A stretch of DNA of 64,000 nt from Deroplatys truncata (GCA_030765065.1 CM060978.1:57688421-57752420), one strand, 5' to 3'. Positions 34,226 through 45,590 are shown, numbered from the stretch's first letter. The notes: generated from the letters alone by a model not told the origin. Numbers and translations are program-made.

Positions 34226-34405
34226 TTAAAATATTTGACTATAGCTTAAAGCCTAACAATTCCCCTTGCATCTACAAGAAAATTAGCAATAAGATTAACA
34301 TCTCGATATCTCGATTAACATGAAGCATACGGAGAATAAGCGTTTGTAAAAATAGTTTGTACAAGAGTAGAGAAAGTCATGTGAGTGTAATACATCAGAT
34401 TTTTT
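34226..34405 (-). repeat. Trn 5' module alone
   Basis: Only the terminal module, TTAAAATATTTGACTATAGC to GTAATACATCAGATTTTTT, fused to the SINE-G end. 34406-34715 shows nothing recognised. Confidence 0.75.
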
Positions 34406-34715
34406 AAATCCGATCGCTATGTGATGGTTTTAAAATTCCACACTCTTTGCATGACCATGAGGAAACATCTGATGTGTTATATTCGATTTTCTCTACCCAC
34501 TACTGGTTACCAGATTTTAGGAGTTTAAAGAAGTTTAAATTAAGCTAAAACTAAAGGAGAGTAGACGCCAACTGGTAACAAATTTGAAAAGCTGATGGCT
34601 TCAAGTAGCAAAAGTAATAGTGGAAAATATTAATTATTGCGTTACTGTAGATATTTGTTGTGTTTTATTTTATTTTAGTTAAAAGGTTAAGATTATATCT
34701 GTGTAATTATGAAAA

Positions 34716-35552
34716 AGCTGATGTATTCCATTCACATGACTTTCTCTACTCTTGTACAAACTATTTTTACAAACGTTTATTCTCCATCTACTTCATATTA
34801 ATCGAGATAAACATTTGCATAAACTATGTTATTGCTAATTTTCTTGTAGGTGCAAGGGGAATATGGTAGACTTTAAGCGATAGTCAAATCTTTTAAAAGC
34901 TGGTTGCTATGTGGAGCATTTCATTCTCTTTATATGTCCAGGACATAAAAAAACGAATAGCGCATTCCCGTTTGAGAAAAAGTAAGTGTATTGGTAAACT
35001 CAAACAAATAACAAGGAATATTTCGGAAATAGTTCACTGCACACAAAAAAATGTACGTGACATAAATTGGGTTGTAACGAGATTTACATTTTTTGTGCAG
35101 TACATATTTGGCTAACTGTTACGGTTTACCAGTTATGCTAAAGTTATTCAGAATGAAGAGAATTTTTGGAGACATTCAGGAAAATTGAAGATATGCATTT
35201 CATTTTCCATGAAAATATCTTAAACATATGATATTTTAATCAAAGACGTTTGGTTTATTTTTGAGAAAATCAACATTTTTTAAAAATGTTCCATGTAAAC
35301 GGTAGTCTGGCGTGGGTGGTTTGGTTGTCCTTAAAATCTTTGTGTCGCATCTTTGAAACATACTGAATCTAAATACCAAGTTTTTTATCCGACTTTTTGT
35401 TTCTGAGTGACGCTGTACACAGACACACAAACAGACACACCACACAGACTTTTTAGTAAAAATGCTTCTTTTGGATTCAGGGGACCTCAATACATGTATC
35501 TTTGGTGAAATCACGATATCTTGAGTGGAATGCAACAGGGAAAGTAATAAAA
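34716..35552 (+). repeat. Trn repeat, type b, diverged
   Basis: Start AGCTGATGTATTCCATTCAC, end degraded to GCAACAGGGAAAGTAATAAAA. Interrupted CA tract (35420-35443). Confidence 0.8.
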
Positions 35553-36349
35553 ACAAATGATGTAATATATATTAATATACAGTAAATTTGGAATATGCGT
35601 CCCAGTTTAACCAACCAAATGCAGAGATGATATGTTAAGAACGTATCTTATTTTGTTTATTTACCCAATATCATTTATTACTTTCTCCCTAATTACATAG
35701 TGCGTAGAGAGGGTATTGCATTCTACCCAAAAACTTGCTATTGAGACTTCACCGGAAATATATGCTTTGAGGACCTTGAAACCTCCCCCCACAAAAAGCA
35801 TTTTTACTTTCTCTCCCACGTACCCAGTAGGTGGAGAAGGTATTTCACTCCGCTCAAAAATTCTATACCGAGATTTCAACGAAGATAGATGTTTTGAGGA
35901 GCTATGAATAAAAAAATACATTTTTACAAAAATATCGGGTGTGTCTAAAAACAGCATAACTCAAAAACGAAATTTCGGATAAATACCAAACTTGGTGTTT
36001 ATGTTCAGTATCTCCAAAGATACGACATAAACAATTTCAAGAAAATGTCCCACCTCAACTACCCTTAACATGAAACATTTTTCGAAACTTTTGATGTTAT
36101 AAAAATTGGCCTTAACGATTGTGATTAAAATACCATATATTCAAGGTATTTACATGAGAAATAAAATGTATGTATTTCATTTTACATAATCTTCTATAAC
36201 TGGTTTAGTTAAGCGATAGACGAAAATGTACTACACAAAAATGTAGATTTTCTTAAAACACGCAATTTATTTCAAATAACATTTTAGTGGCATAAGACAT
36301 TTCTGAGATATCCGCTATTAATTGTTCTAACGGCTATTATTTAATTCCA

Positions 36350-36622
36350 TTTATATCCCGCCTTTAACTACATTGGTCATATCGGCGACCTTACTTTTGG
36401 AATTTATTGCCTATTGGCAATGGTGTTAACTCGTGTAACTCTTGTCGTTGGGTTTTTTGCACTTTTTTGGGTTTTAATCATTAGACCACACACATTCAAA
36501 CTCTCATTCATACTTCCAGACTCTGGGAATGATACAGAATAATTTTGGCTAGATAAAAATTCCCACCCCCAGCCGGGAATCGGACCCGGGACGCCTCTCA
36601 CATCATGTAGGTTGTCCTAACT
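36350..36622 (-). mobile_element. tRNA-derived SINE (family SINE-K), 5' truncated
   Basis: Reverse strand: CCCGGGTCCGATTCCCGGCT (B box; A-box half missing), GGGGTGGGAATTTTTATC, ATTCCCAGAGTCTGGAAGTA, then ACGAGTTAACACCATTGCC. The same body is seen at 62718-63165. Boundaries are approximate. Confidence 0.7.
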
Positions 36623-36744
36623 GTTTATACTATTTCATATCGATTTTCAGTTATTTCTCGCGATGTCATGTGAAAGAGATGGAATTTTAAAGCCGCGTAT
36701 AGTGTCCAGTTCTTAAACATTTGACTGTCGCTATTTTCTTTGTA

Positions 36745-38015
36745 CGAGGGCTGTCCCTGAAGTACCCGACCTAACAAAGAAAACACAAACATTTTGGGGA
36801 AAAAAAAAACATATTTATTTCTCTACATAGTCTCCTTTCAGCTCGATACACTATTCCCAGCGTTGTTCAATAGCTTCGATACCCTGTTAATAGTGAGAAC
36901 CCGCGTAGTTCTACAAAATAGCCATCAACTGCAGACTCCACCTCTTCATTGTTGGCAAATCTTTTACCGGCAAGCCATTTCTTCAACTTTGGAAACAAAA
37001 TAATCAGAGGGGGCTAAATCTGGCTAATAGGGTGCATGAGAAAGCAATTCCAACTTTAACCTATTGATTTTGGCCATGGCGATAGTGGATGTGTGAACTG
37101 GTATACTGTCTTGAAACAAAAGTTTCTTTTTCGATAAATTCGGCCGTTTCTGCATCATTCCATCATTCAAACGCTGCAATAAGTTTGCATAATACTTGCC
37201 ATTGACTGATTTTCCTTTTTGAAGATAATCGATGTAAATTATTCCACGCGCATCCCAAAGAACTGACGTCATGACCTTGCCTGTCATCGTCTTATTTGGA
37301 GCCGATTCTCCTCTTTCAATCCACTGTTTTGTCTGTTCCTTCGTCTCAGGTGTGAAGTGATGGACCCATGTTCCATCAATGCTTATGAATCGACACAAAA
37401 TCTCTGCTTTATTGCAGCAAAACATCTCCAAACACTCGACTGAAACACCCTCACGAAGCTGCTTTTGTTCTATTGTGAGTAAACGCGGCACCCATCTTGC
37501 GCGCAGCTTTCTCATGTCCAAGTTTTCAGTTAGTATGCGGTGTACAGCACTTTTTGAAATGCCTACGATGTCTGCTAGCTCGCGCAATTTCAGTCGACGG
37601 TCATCCAATACCATTTTGTGGATATTTTTCACAACTTCTGGCGTGGTCGATCATTGCAATGTTCGTCTTGGCAGCTCGTATGGCCTCGCTCAAAATCTGC
37701 CACCAAATATTTTACTGTTGTAAACGAAGGAGCAGACTCCCCCAGAGGAGAATCTAGCTCAGCTTTTATATTAGTTGGACTAAGACCTTTCAAATGAAAG
37801 TATTGTATCACATAACGATGGCCAGTTTTATCTATGTTTACAAACTCGCTGAGAAAGTTCACTGTTAATGCCTGTCAAACAATTACTAAACAACGTAGCA
37901 TCGTCAAACTTCAAACTTAAGCTTTATAAGTGTGACACTTTCAACCATAGTCATTTGTTTGAATACAACAATCGCTGTATATATGTCAGGTCAGGTACTT
38001 CTGGGACTGCCTTCG
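36745..38015 (-). mobile_element. Mariner (DD34D) copy 2, full length
   Basis: 1271 bp, inverted ends CGAGGGCTGTCCCTGAAGTA (left) and TACTTCTGGGACTGCCTTCG (right), TA duplicated at 36743-36744 and 38016-38017. Host continuity across the site proves the insertion. Confidence 0.95.
36815..37835 (-). pseudogene. Mariner transposase pseudogene (copy 2)
   Basis: The start codon is ATA (37833-37835) where copy 1 has ATG. The N-terminal helix-turn-helix segment GHRYVIQYFHLKGLSP... runs to about 37640, where a frameshift occurs. A 200-codon open stretch follows (37632-37024): KIHKMVLDDRRLKLREL, ISKSAVHRIL, SIDGTWVHHFTPE (first Asp kept, DETW now DGTW), QDSIPVHT (second Asp kept, next residues changed). 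A TAG stands where YSPDLAPSD should begin, but LAPSDYF with the third Asp follows. Frame is lost again before the TAA at 36815-36817. Less decayed than copy 1, still inactive. Confidence 0.9.
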
Positions 38016-38140
38016 TATCTATAACGAAATGTGTAATGTGGTTATTGCTGCAAAGATTTATCTCGATTAACATTAATAAAATAGAAAAATAAGAATATTT
38101 TGTAACAAAATCATGTAAATGTACCAAATTCCGTGTATTT

Positions 38141-38606
38141 TGGTAAACTCTGTAAATGAAACGTTTGTATGGAATACAACACTTGTTCTGATGTTATTGT
38201 ATTTATTACTAATGGCTACTTGCTGCACGTCACCCTAAATTATGATGGCTGGCAGGTTCCTCGTCTTCACAAATGATTGTTGTTGCGGTATAAAGTTTGG
38301 ATGTTGATGTATGAGGTTCACGTTGTTGTCATAGCAACCGTGGAGACAGATGCTAAGAACCTGCAGCAGCCGAGTTAAACAGAGTGTTGATGCATATCAT
38401 TGTATCAGTAATCTACTTAAGCAACGCGACGTGAGTGTCGGAAATCGGATTCTACTGCAGGGAGATGGGGGAAAACAAACTTCAGCTCGGCGTCTCCTGA
38501 TCATGCTAACTTTAAGCTTTTAACTGTCGGAAACTGGCACAAACATAGCGTCACTTCGCAGGTGGGGGCTCCGTAAGTCCTTCCTAGCGACTAACTATAC
38601 GTATGC
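38141..38606. other. No recognised feature
   Basis: GC-richer patch at 38220-38580, no motif recognised. Confidence 0.4.
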
Positions 38607-38715
38607 CTGAGATGTGTTACATTCAAATGGCCTACACTACCCGCTATTGCACAAAATGTTATTGCTAAACCTTATTTTCTACCTACTTCATGTCGATTAA
38701 TACAGAGTCTTTCTT
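38607..38715 (+). repeat. Trn repeat fragment, type c 5' end
   Basis: GAGATGTGTTACATTCAAATG and TTTTCTACCTACTTCATGTC, only about 110 bases. Confidence 0.5.
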
Positions 38716-38775
38716 AAGTAAGAAATAATCAATTAAACCTAAACTTAACTAATTTTTACACGTGCAAAGAGGATA

Positions 38776-39508
38776 GTATTTATTCAAAAATACATATTTT
38801 GAGATCACTGAATAAAAAAAAGCATTTCTGTATGTGTTATGACTTTTTGAGCAGAGCATAACTCAAAAACGAATTGTCAGGTAAATACCAAATACCAAAC
38901 TTGGTATTTAGCTTCAGCATCTCTCAAAAATGCGACATGAGGATTTTAAAGGAATCCCCCACCCTAAAACTACCTTTACATTGAACATTTTTCGAAGATT
39001 TTGATTTCTTCAAAAATGGCGGTAACTATTTTGATTAAAATATAATATACTTAAGATATTTTATTGACAAACAAACTGTATATCTTAAATTTTCTGGGAA
39101 TGACCCCAAACCGTAAGAGATGGAAAAACTTTTCGAAACAAAAAATATAGATCTCGTTAAAGCACACATTTGTCATATACATTTTTTTTGTTGAGTGAAC
39201 CATTTCCGAGGTATTCCTTGTTAATTGTTTGAATTTACCAATACATATTTTTTCTCAAACGGGAATTTGTTATTCTTTTTTTTTGTCCTGGACATGCAAA
39301 GAAAATAAATGCTTCACATAGCAACCAGCTCTTATAATATTTGACTATAGCTTAAAGCCTACCATATTCCCCTTGCATCTGCAAGAAAATTAGCAATAAG
39401 ATTAGCATTTCGATATCTCGATTAACTTGAAGTAGATGGAGAATAAGTGCTTGTAGATATAGTTTGTACAAGAGTAGAGTAAGTCATGCGAGTGTAACAC
39501 ACCGGATT
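38776..39508 (-). repeat. Trn repeat, type b, terminus missing
   Basis: AAAATACATATTTTGAGATC to GTAACACACCGGATTTTT on the reverse strand. The microsatellite is absent (TGTATGTGTTATG). Confidence 0.75.
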
Positions 39509-39923
39509 TTTAGTTTCCCTACCACGTACATAGAAGACAGAGGAGGTATTGCGTACCACCCAAGAATTTAATACTGAGATTTTGAGGACCATTGAGAAAA
39601 AGCATTTTTGTGCAAAAAAAACGAAATATCAGATAAGTGCCAAACTTAGTATTTAGATTCAATACCTTCCAAAGATGCGACACGAAGATTTTCAGGAAAA
39701 TCCCCTCAAGCCAAATTATCCTTTACATAGAAAAGATTTCGAATTTTTTTATTTTATGAAAAATGGACTAACCATTTTTAAAATACCATATGTTAAAGAT
39801 ATTTACATGACGAATAAAATGTATATCTTGAATTTTCTGGGAACAGATTGTGAATTTCTTTTCATTCTTAAGAAAATTTATATAATTTTGCATAACTGGT
39901 AAACCTTAAGCGATAACGAAAAC

Positions 39924-41162
39924 TGAGATTTGTATAGTGCTTACGTAATATGTTTTTACGTAAATTATTAGAACTTGAAGATCTTATATTGTGCTGCTTT
40001 TGTTTTGTTTGGTTACATAATTTTAACTGCCCCACGTATGGGAGCCAATTTGAAGTGGTCATTATTAATGTTATTTATTTAACATTAATTGTAGCCCCAC
40101 GTTGTGGTAGCCAATTTGTGACGGTATTATTTGTTGCATTTATTTATTGAGCCCCAACATTTGGGAGCCAATTTGCGATGGTAAATTTATAATGTTATTT
40201 GTGTATGTGTGTTTACTTCATGTGGTGAAGCCATTTTTGTGACGTGATTCTTTGTTAGGTTTGTAGCTCCATCTGGTGTTAGCTATTTGCGGCAGTATTA
40301 GTTTTTGTTTGAAAGAATGTTACTTTTATTTTTATTTAATTTTGTTTCACTGTCCTCCGGCTAGCTATGATTTTTTTGGGTCGAGCACTTCTGTTTATAC
40401 AGGTTTTGTAAACGGAAAGGAATCTTTTATCCAAAGATAACACTGATGAAGGAATTTGTTTTACACTTTTATTGTCGAACACAGTCACTATCACATTTAC
40501 ACATTGATCTAGACAATCGCCAAACTGAAACTGTTATAACAACTTCTTACTGATCACTTTTAATCCATGTACTTCAACCTTTTGTATAATTAACTTTACC
40601 ATACTTGAGATTTTTCATAACTCTTATACGCGTAACTTGCGAATCGATAGCCGACGTGTAATATTTCTGCTGGACTGAAGGCGACGTGTATCATACAAAT
40701 ATTTTCGACGAACTGACGGGAATGCGACGTGTAATGTACAAAGAATTTTGATGAACTGACGGGGTCTATCTCTAACCTAGCTCTTTTATACTCATACACC
40801 CGATATGCCTAAAGATTATAACTGAACTGCAATTGGCTAATAAAACGCGCCAACATTAGCGTCTATTTTTATATCCAATGAAAATTATGAATACATATGC
40901 TCTAGGGAAATGTTCCAGAAGATTCTAAAGGAAAACGCGCCAACATTACGTAACTTCCTCGTCTCTAATAATAATAAACAGCTCACCCCCTCGCTGCATT
41001 ATTGCACGCTATTATTGTCAGTTTCAGTAAGGCAGTATAAACTTACTTCCCAACAATAATTACAATCAACAAACATCTCAAATCAATGTCACATAATAAT
41101 GCATATTCATACTATAATCACTCTTTACATTTAAATAATTTGTGATACAAATGACTGCATCA
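39924..41162 (-). mobile_element. Solo LTR G (second LTR family)
   Basis: 1239 bp, TG...CA ends and exact AAAC duplication (39920-39923, 41163-41166). Read on the reverse strand: perfect heat-shock element (TTC-CC/GAA pattern, 40913-40925), TATA box TATAAAAGAG (40781-40790), tandem units of about 42 bp ending CACGTCGC (40651-40763), GACAATAAAAGTG as a polyadenylation signal, then at least four PBS-like units between 40300 and 40015, e.g. CTTCAAATTGGCTCCCATAC followed by GTGGGGC. No gag-pol. Confidence 0.8.
40651..40763 (-). repeat. Tandem units in the LTR leader
   Basis: Roughly three units of 30-42 bases, with CCGTCAGTTC(A/G)TC at the start and TACACGTCG near the end on the reverse strand, just downstream of the TATA box of LTR G. 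Confidence 0.65.
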
Positions 41163-41475
41163 AAACACACCACACAAACTATTTCCAAAATATTCGTTAT
41201 TAGTGTTTGGAATTATCAATACTTGCCATTCTTTTAATTTACTATCATTTTTCAGTTGTTTCTCGCCTCGTCATGGGAAGAGTATGGAAGTTTAAGGTCC
41301 AGTTCTTAAACATTTGACTATCACTATTCCCTTTGTATCTAACGAAATATGTAATGAAGATATTTTCGGAAAGGTTTATCTCGACTAGAATAAAACAGAT
41401 AGGAAAATTAACATTCGTAAGAATAATTTAGAGGTTAGAGAAAGTCATATGGATGTAACACATTAGATTTTTTAA

Positions 41476-41789
41476 ATAAATACTATGACACATTAAATTT
41501 AATATTTTGAAAACGGAAATTTTACAAAATGGGAATACAATTTTCAGCCATTATTGAATAGGTTTGATGTAATCGACAAACATCTTAAACCGTAACACAT
41601 GTTATTAATTTTCTCTGAAACTAATTTCCTTATTTAGTTGCATGAACAATTTTACTTGTTTCATACTAAAGATTTGGTTGCTATGGGAACAGTTTAGTTT
41701 TAGCATTTTTAATAATTTTACCCACAATTTACACAACTACTGTAACAAATTAAGCTCTAAATTGTTCAATAAGGTGTTCAAAATACTCC
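41476..41789. other. No recognised feature
   Basis: AT-rich, adjoining the possible transposase tail. Confidence 0.35.
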
Positions 41790-41960
41790 ACAAACACAAT
41801 ACTTGTTGAGCATTTTCAATCACTACTGGTGGTGCCACTCCACATTCTTTCCTGATCGTCATTTTCAACTCTACCATATTAACAGGCCTCGCAACAAAGC
41901 CTTAAATATTCTCATGAAAGTAATCGGATGGAGAGAGATCAGTTCCCATAGCAACCAAGC
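41790..41960 (-). pseudogene. Possible transposase C-terminal fragment
   Basis: Reverse strand: TDLSPSDYFHENI, stop, GFVARPVN, MVELKMTIRKECGVAP, then, after a shift, FVEYFEHLIEQF. The order (SPSDFF block, ELK-IR-C block, FEHL end) resembles the C-terminus of IS630/Tc1-superfamily transposases common in arthropods. Too short to be firm. Confidence 0.4.
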
Positions 41961-42027
41961 CTTCTGTATGGTATAAATTAAAGTCTACATGCAACTAAAT
42001 AAGACAACTATCTTTCAGGAAAAGAAA

Positions 42028-43216
42028 ATCAGATGTGTTACACTCACATGACTTTTCTACTCTTGTACAAACTATTTTTACAAAAGCTTATTCTGCTTGT
42101 GCTTCATGTTAATCGAGATGTTAATCTTATTGCTCATTTTCTTGTAGATGCAAGGGGAATTGGTAGGCTTTAAGCGATAGTCAAATATGTTAAGAGCTGG
42201 TTGCTATGTGGAGCATTCCATTTTCCTTGTATGTCCAGGACATAAAAAAAATGAAAAACGAATTCCCATTTGAGAAAAAGTATAAGTATTGGAAAATATA
42301 AGGGAAAATCAAGCAATATCTCGAAAATGGTTCAGTGAATAAAAAAAATGTAAATGACATAAATTGTGTATTTTAACGCGATCTACATTTTTTGTGGGCG
42401 GCGCCGTGGCCGAGCGGTTAGACCGCTCGCCTCCCACCGAGGCAGCCCGGGTTCAATCCCAGGGACCTGCATGTGGGATTTGTGGTGGACGAAGCGGCGT
42501 CTGGGCGGTTTTCTCCGGGTTCTCCGGTTTCCCCCGCCATTCATTCCACCAACTGCTCCATTATCACCTTTCCTTTCATCCATTTCACCAACATTTCGTT
42601 TCATCCACTTCCTTCATCCCATACCAGGCATCGGGCTGATCACCCATCCTGGATGCTCTGTGTGATCCATGAGTGTCTGCTCCTCGACGGGCCTCTGACC
42701 CCAGGCACCCGCTTGTAAGTCCTGGGGGGTGTAAGTCCTACATATGAGGAGGGTAAACAGATAATGAATGAAAGAATGAATACATTTTTTGTATAGTAAA
42801 ATTTTGTCTATCTCTTATGGTTTACCAGTTATGCAAAAGTAGTACACAATGAAGAATGCTATTGGAGACATTCCCAGAAAATTCAAGATATACATTTTAT
42901 TTTTCATAAAAGTATCTTAACTATATGATATTTTAATCAAAATCGTTAGAGCCATTTCTGAGAAAATTAAAATTTTCGAAAAATGTTCCATGTAAAGGGT
43001 AATCTGGGGAAGGGGATTTTCATTAAAATCTTCGTGTCACATCTCTGGAAGATACTGGACCTAAATACCAGTTTCGTTTCTGAGTTATGTTGTTCACAGA
43101 CAGACAGGCACACACACAGACACACACGGAAATGTTTCCAAAAATGCTTTCTTTTGGACTCTGGGGGTATCAAAACATATATTCCATACTACTATACGTA
43201 GTAGAGAAAGTAAAAA
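42028..43216 (+). repeat. Trn repeat, type b, with SINE-T inside
   Basis: Starts AAAATCAGATGTGTTACACTC, ends GTAGTAGAGAAAGTAAAAA. Interrupted in its TACATTTTTTGT run by a 385-bp SINE (42396-42780). Confidence 0.9.
42396..42780 (+). mobile_element. tRNA-derived SINE (family SINE-T), full length
   Basis: 385 bp, 12-bp target duplication TACATTTTTTGT (42384-42395, 42781-42792). tRNA-like head with A box GTGGCCGAGCGGTTAGA and B box CCGGGTTCAATCCC (Leu/Ser-like), a body with TTTTCTCCGGGTTCTCCGGT, which resembles a central motif shared by several metazoan SINEs, and a tail of AATGAATGAAAGAATGAA. GC-rich against the AT-rich host. Likely Pol III-driven and mobilised by a LINE. Confidence 0.9.
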
Positions 43217-43476
43217 CTAAAATATTTTCATCCATTGCTACGATTTTTATATTTTATTTCTGAAGCTAGAATCAAGTAATACTAATTAACAGAAATGAAT
43301 CCCTCATAATTACATAATAGATCCATATCGGATAAGGTCTTCTTTAACATAAAATATGTTCGCTGGTATTACATGTTCCCGTCCAGCAAGCACAGGAGTT
43401 AGTAGTAGTCAAATAGAGGACCTCCTGGATCTGGCTCACAGCATGTGAAAGGGGATTTATTATATATAATAAGATA

Positions 43477-43507
<31 letters not shown>

Positions 43508-43616
43508 TGAGTTGTACATATGAAAGGGAAACCATACATATAAGAATTGTACAGTAATGATTTAATTCACTAACAACATGTTAAAATATTCAACATCTAA
43601 CATTTTTACAGAGCTG
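43217..43616. other. Unassigned with (AT)n(AG)n microsatellite
   Basis: (AT)n followed by (AG)n at 43476-43508. Nothing else recognised. Confidence 0.6.
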
Positions 43617-44360
43617 ATTGTAAGAAACGGGCGAGCTAGCAAAATTCCAAGAAAACATAATCCTAAGTAGAGCGTACCGTTCACCAAGCCAACAGGAAGG
43701 GAACCGATAACGGTACGGAGAAATAGAAAGAGACAGACAGAGAAAAGAAAGAGACGGAGATATGGAACGGGCTTCTCAATGCTACAAGATGGCGCTTAAG
43801 CGCACGGATCTGAAGCCACACATTCTCATACATGTTAAGGTAACGCGGTCTGAGGGCCAATAGGAAACGTCGTTACGTTTTTAAACGCAGAGATGAGCGT
43901 CACTAGGCTCCCGTATATAAGGGCAGACAAGGCCTCAGAGTCTATTTTCCTATTCGAGAATTAACGTCGACACGAGGTGCTACAGATGCACATGGGTGCA
44001 CAAGGGTGGGAGTGCGTGTGTAGATAGCTAGGCTCCTGACTAATTTAAAGGGTTGGGATTATAATAGTGGGAAAAGCTAGCCGCCCATAATTATTCAAAC
44101 TGTGAAATAAACTTCATTGATTAAGGGAAACTTGCAGTGTATTTTTTAACTTGCCTCACCCACTATAACCTGAGAATTAATAATTACATATAGTTAGGAA
44201 TGGAATACGCAACAACCGACTAGCACCAATAGCCGAGGAAGAAGAACACCGCAACAGGCAACAACAAAACAACAATCGACGATTTCGCGCTACGAATAGC
44301 GCACAGCACCTTTTCCCTCTACAAACGTCGCCCAACGACGATTTCCCGCTACACATGTAA
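43617..44360 (+). promoter_or_regulatory. Promoter-like block, possible LTR and leader
   Basis: Purine-rich GAGA/AGACAGACAG segment (43720-43765), CCAAT box (GGCCAATAGG, about 43857), TATA box GTATATAAGGGC (43913-43924), then GAAATAAACTTC as a polyadenylation signal near 44104. At 44270-44350 two near copies of CGACGATTTC-CGCTAC. This order is like U3-R-U5 plus leader, but I found no target duplication or ORF. Confidence 0.35.
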
Positions 44361-44633
44361 GCTATAGTGGGGCCCTTTGTGCTTCCAATGTGACCCCTGG
44401 GAGGGTGGGATGTAGTGGAGATCCGAACGACGATGTGCCAAAAAAATTGGGGTCCCTAACGGTTCCAGTGCCAAACTCAAACTTGAAGTCCTAGGTCCAG
44501 CAAACATAAGTCTGCATCATTTAATTGAATAATTACTCTGCTTTATGGTTTAGTAGTGCATAAAATATTGTATCACCCCCGAGATTAAAATATCTTTAAA
44601 AGTTCGTGAAAACTATCACTCTCGCCAAGCCTC

Positions 44634-45352
44634 GGGAGTTAAACTTTTCATTTGATACTGATATATTATTTTAATCCCTTATACTACTAATTACTGTTAT
44701 CACTGTAAGGAGAATAAGTATTACTTTCTTTAACTGGTACATATTGTCGTAGCCGCTTCTTATTAATGCTCAAAAACTGATGGGGCAACTCGCTTGCAAA
44801 GAATGTACCAGGAAATTAATCAAACTTCTTACATGGCGAGGCTACGACGAGGGACGCAGCTAAAGAAAGTACAGAAAATATTACTAATCCGAAACGTTAC
44901 ATGGCTTAAAGGAAGGAAAGGACTCTACACTAACATAATTAAAACTTCCAGAGAATGGATGGCTGATGAGTTTATTATATAAAGATAGATAACGTAGTGC
45001 TTACACTCTTAGCCCACATGTCCGCCGGCGAGGCCGCATGGCAGTTGCACGTCCTTACAGCTCGAAGGTCACTCCCTGACTCGTCCCAAGTGACGCTACT
45101 CTAAGCGTCAGGGAAGCCAAACAAACTCATCCCCTTCTAAAGTGCCTAACTCTCCCTACTCCAAACTAACTGCCATCTCGAATCCCGGTGACCAGAGAGA
45201 CGTATGTCCTATAATCTCTGCATACGTCACCCAAGTCTCGGGAGTTAAACTTTTCATTTGATACTGACATATTATTTTAATCTATTATACTACTAATTAC
45301 CGTTATCATTGTAAGGAGAATAAGTATTACTTTCTTTAACTGGTACATATCA
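44634..45352 (+). repeat. Direct repeat of about 117 bp flanking 487 bp
   Basis: 44634-44750 and 45238-45352 are about 95 percent identical (CGGGAGTTAAACTTTTCATT ... TTAACTGGTACATA). The second copy merges into a reverse Trn end. The interval has a 62-codon open frame without a known motif. Could be a miniature LTR-type element or a segmental duplication. Confidence 0.7.
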
Positions 45353-45590
45353 GTTAGAGAAGGTATTGCATTCTACCTAAAAAATTGATACAGTGATTTC
45401 ACTGGACATAAATTCTCTGAGGACCCCTGAATCCAAAAACCGTATTTTTAGGAAGAGGCCCTGTGTGCGTATATGTGTGTGAGAGAGAGAGAGAGATCAA
45501 ATACCAAACTTGTACATTCAAAAGATACGACACGAAGATTTTCAAGAAATCTCCTTACCCCAAGATACCCGTTACATAAAACATCACACG
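45326..45590 (-). repeat. Trn repeat fragment, 3' half
   Basis: TTACTTTCTTTAACTGGTAC to CCGTTACATAAAACATC on the reverse strand, with GTGTGTGAGAGAGAGAGAGA in place of the CA tract. Confidence 0.6.

Larger units (their letters stand above)
35677..38140 (-). repeat. Trn repeats with nested SINE and mariner
   Basis: A 3' end fragment (35677-35802) stops in its GCATTTTT run, where a second, type-c copy begins (35803). That copy runs 35803-36345, is interrupted by a SINE (about 36350-36622), continues 36640-36744, is interrupted by a mariner (36745-38015), and finishes 38016-38140. Host sequence on the two sides of the mariner joins into TTTGTATCTATAACGAAAT, matching other type-c copies. Confidence 0.75.
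39511..41473 (-). repeat. Trn repeat, type c, split by solo LTR G
   Basis: 39511-39923 and 41163-41473 are the two halves of one reverse-strand copy, starting TTTAGTTTCCCTACCACGTAC and ending GTAACACATTAGATTTTTT. Confidence 0.8.

Noticed and set aside
42396-42480. Functional tRNA-Leu or tRNA-Ser gene
   Set aside because: It is the head of a 385-bp SINE with target duplication and a repeat tail; no terminator follows the tRNA-like part.
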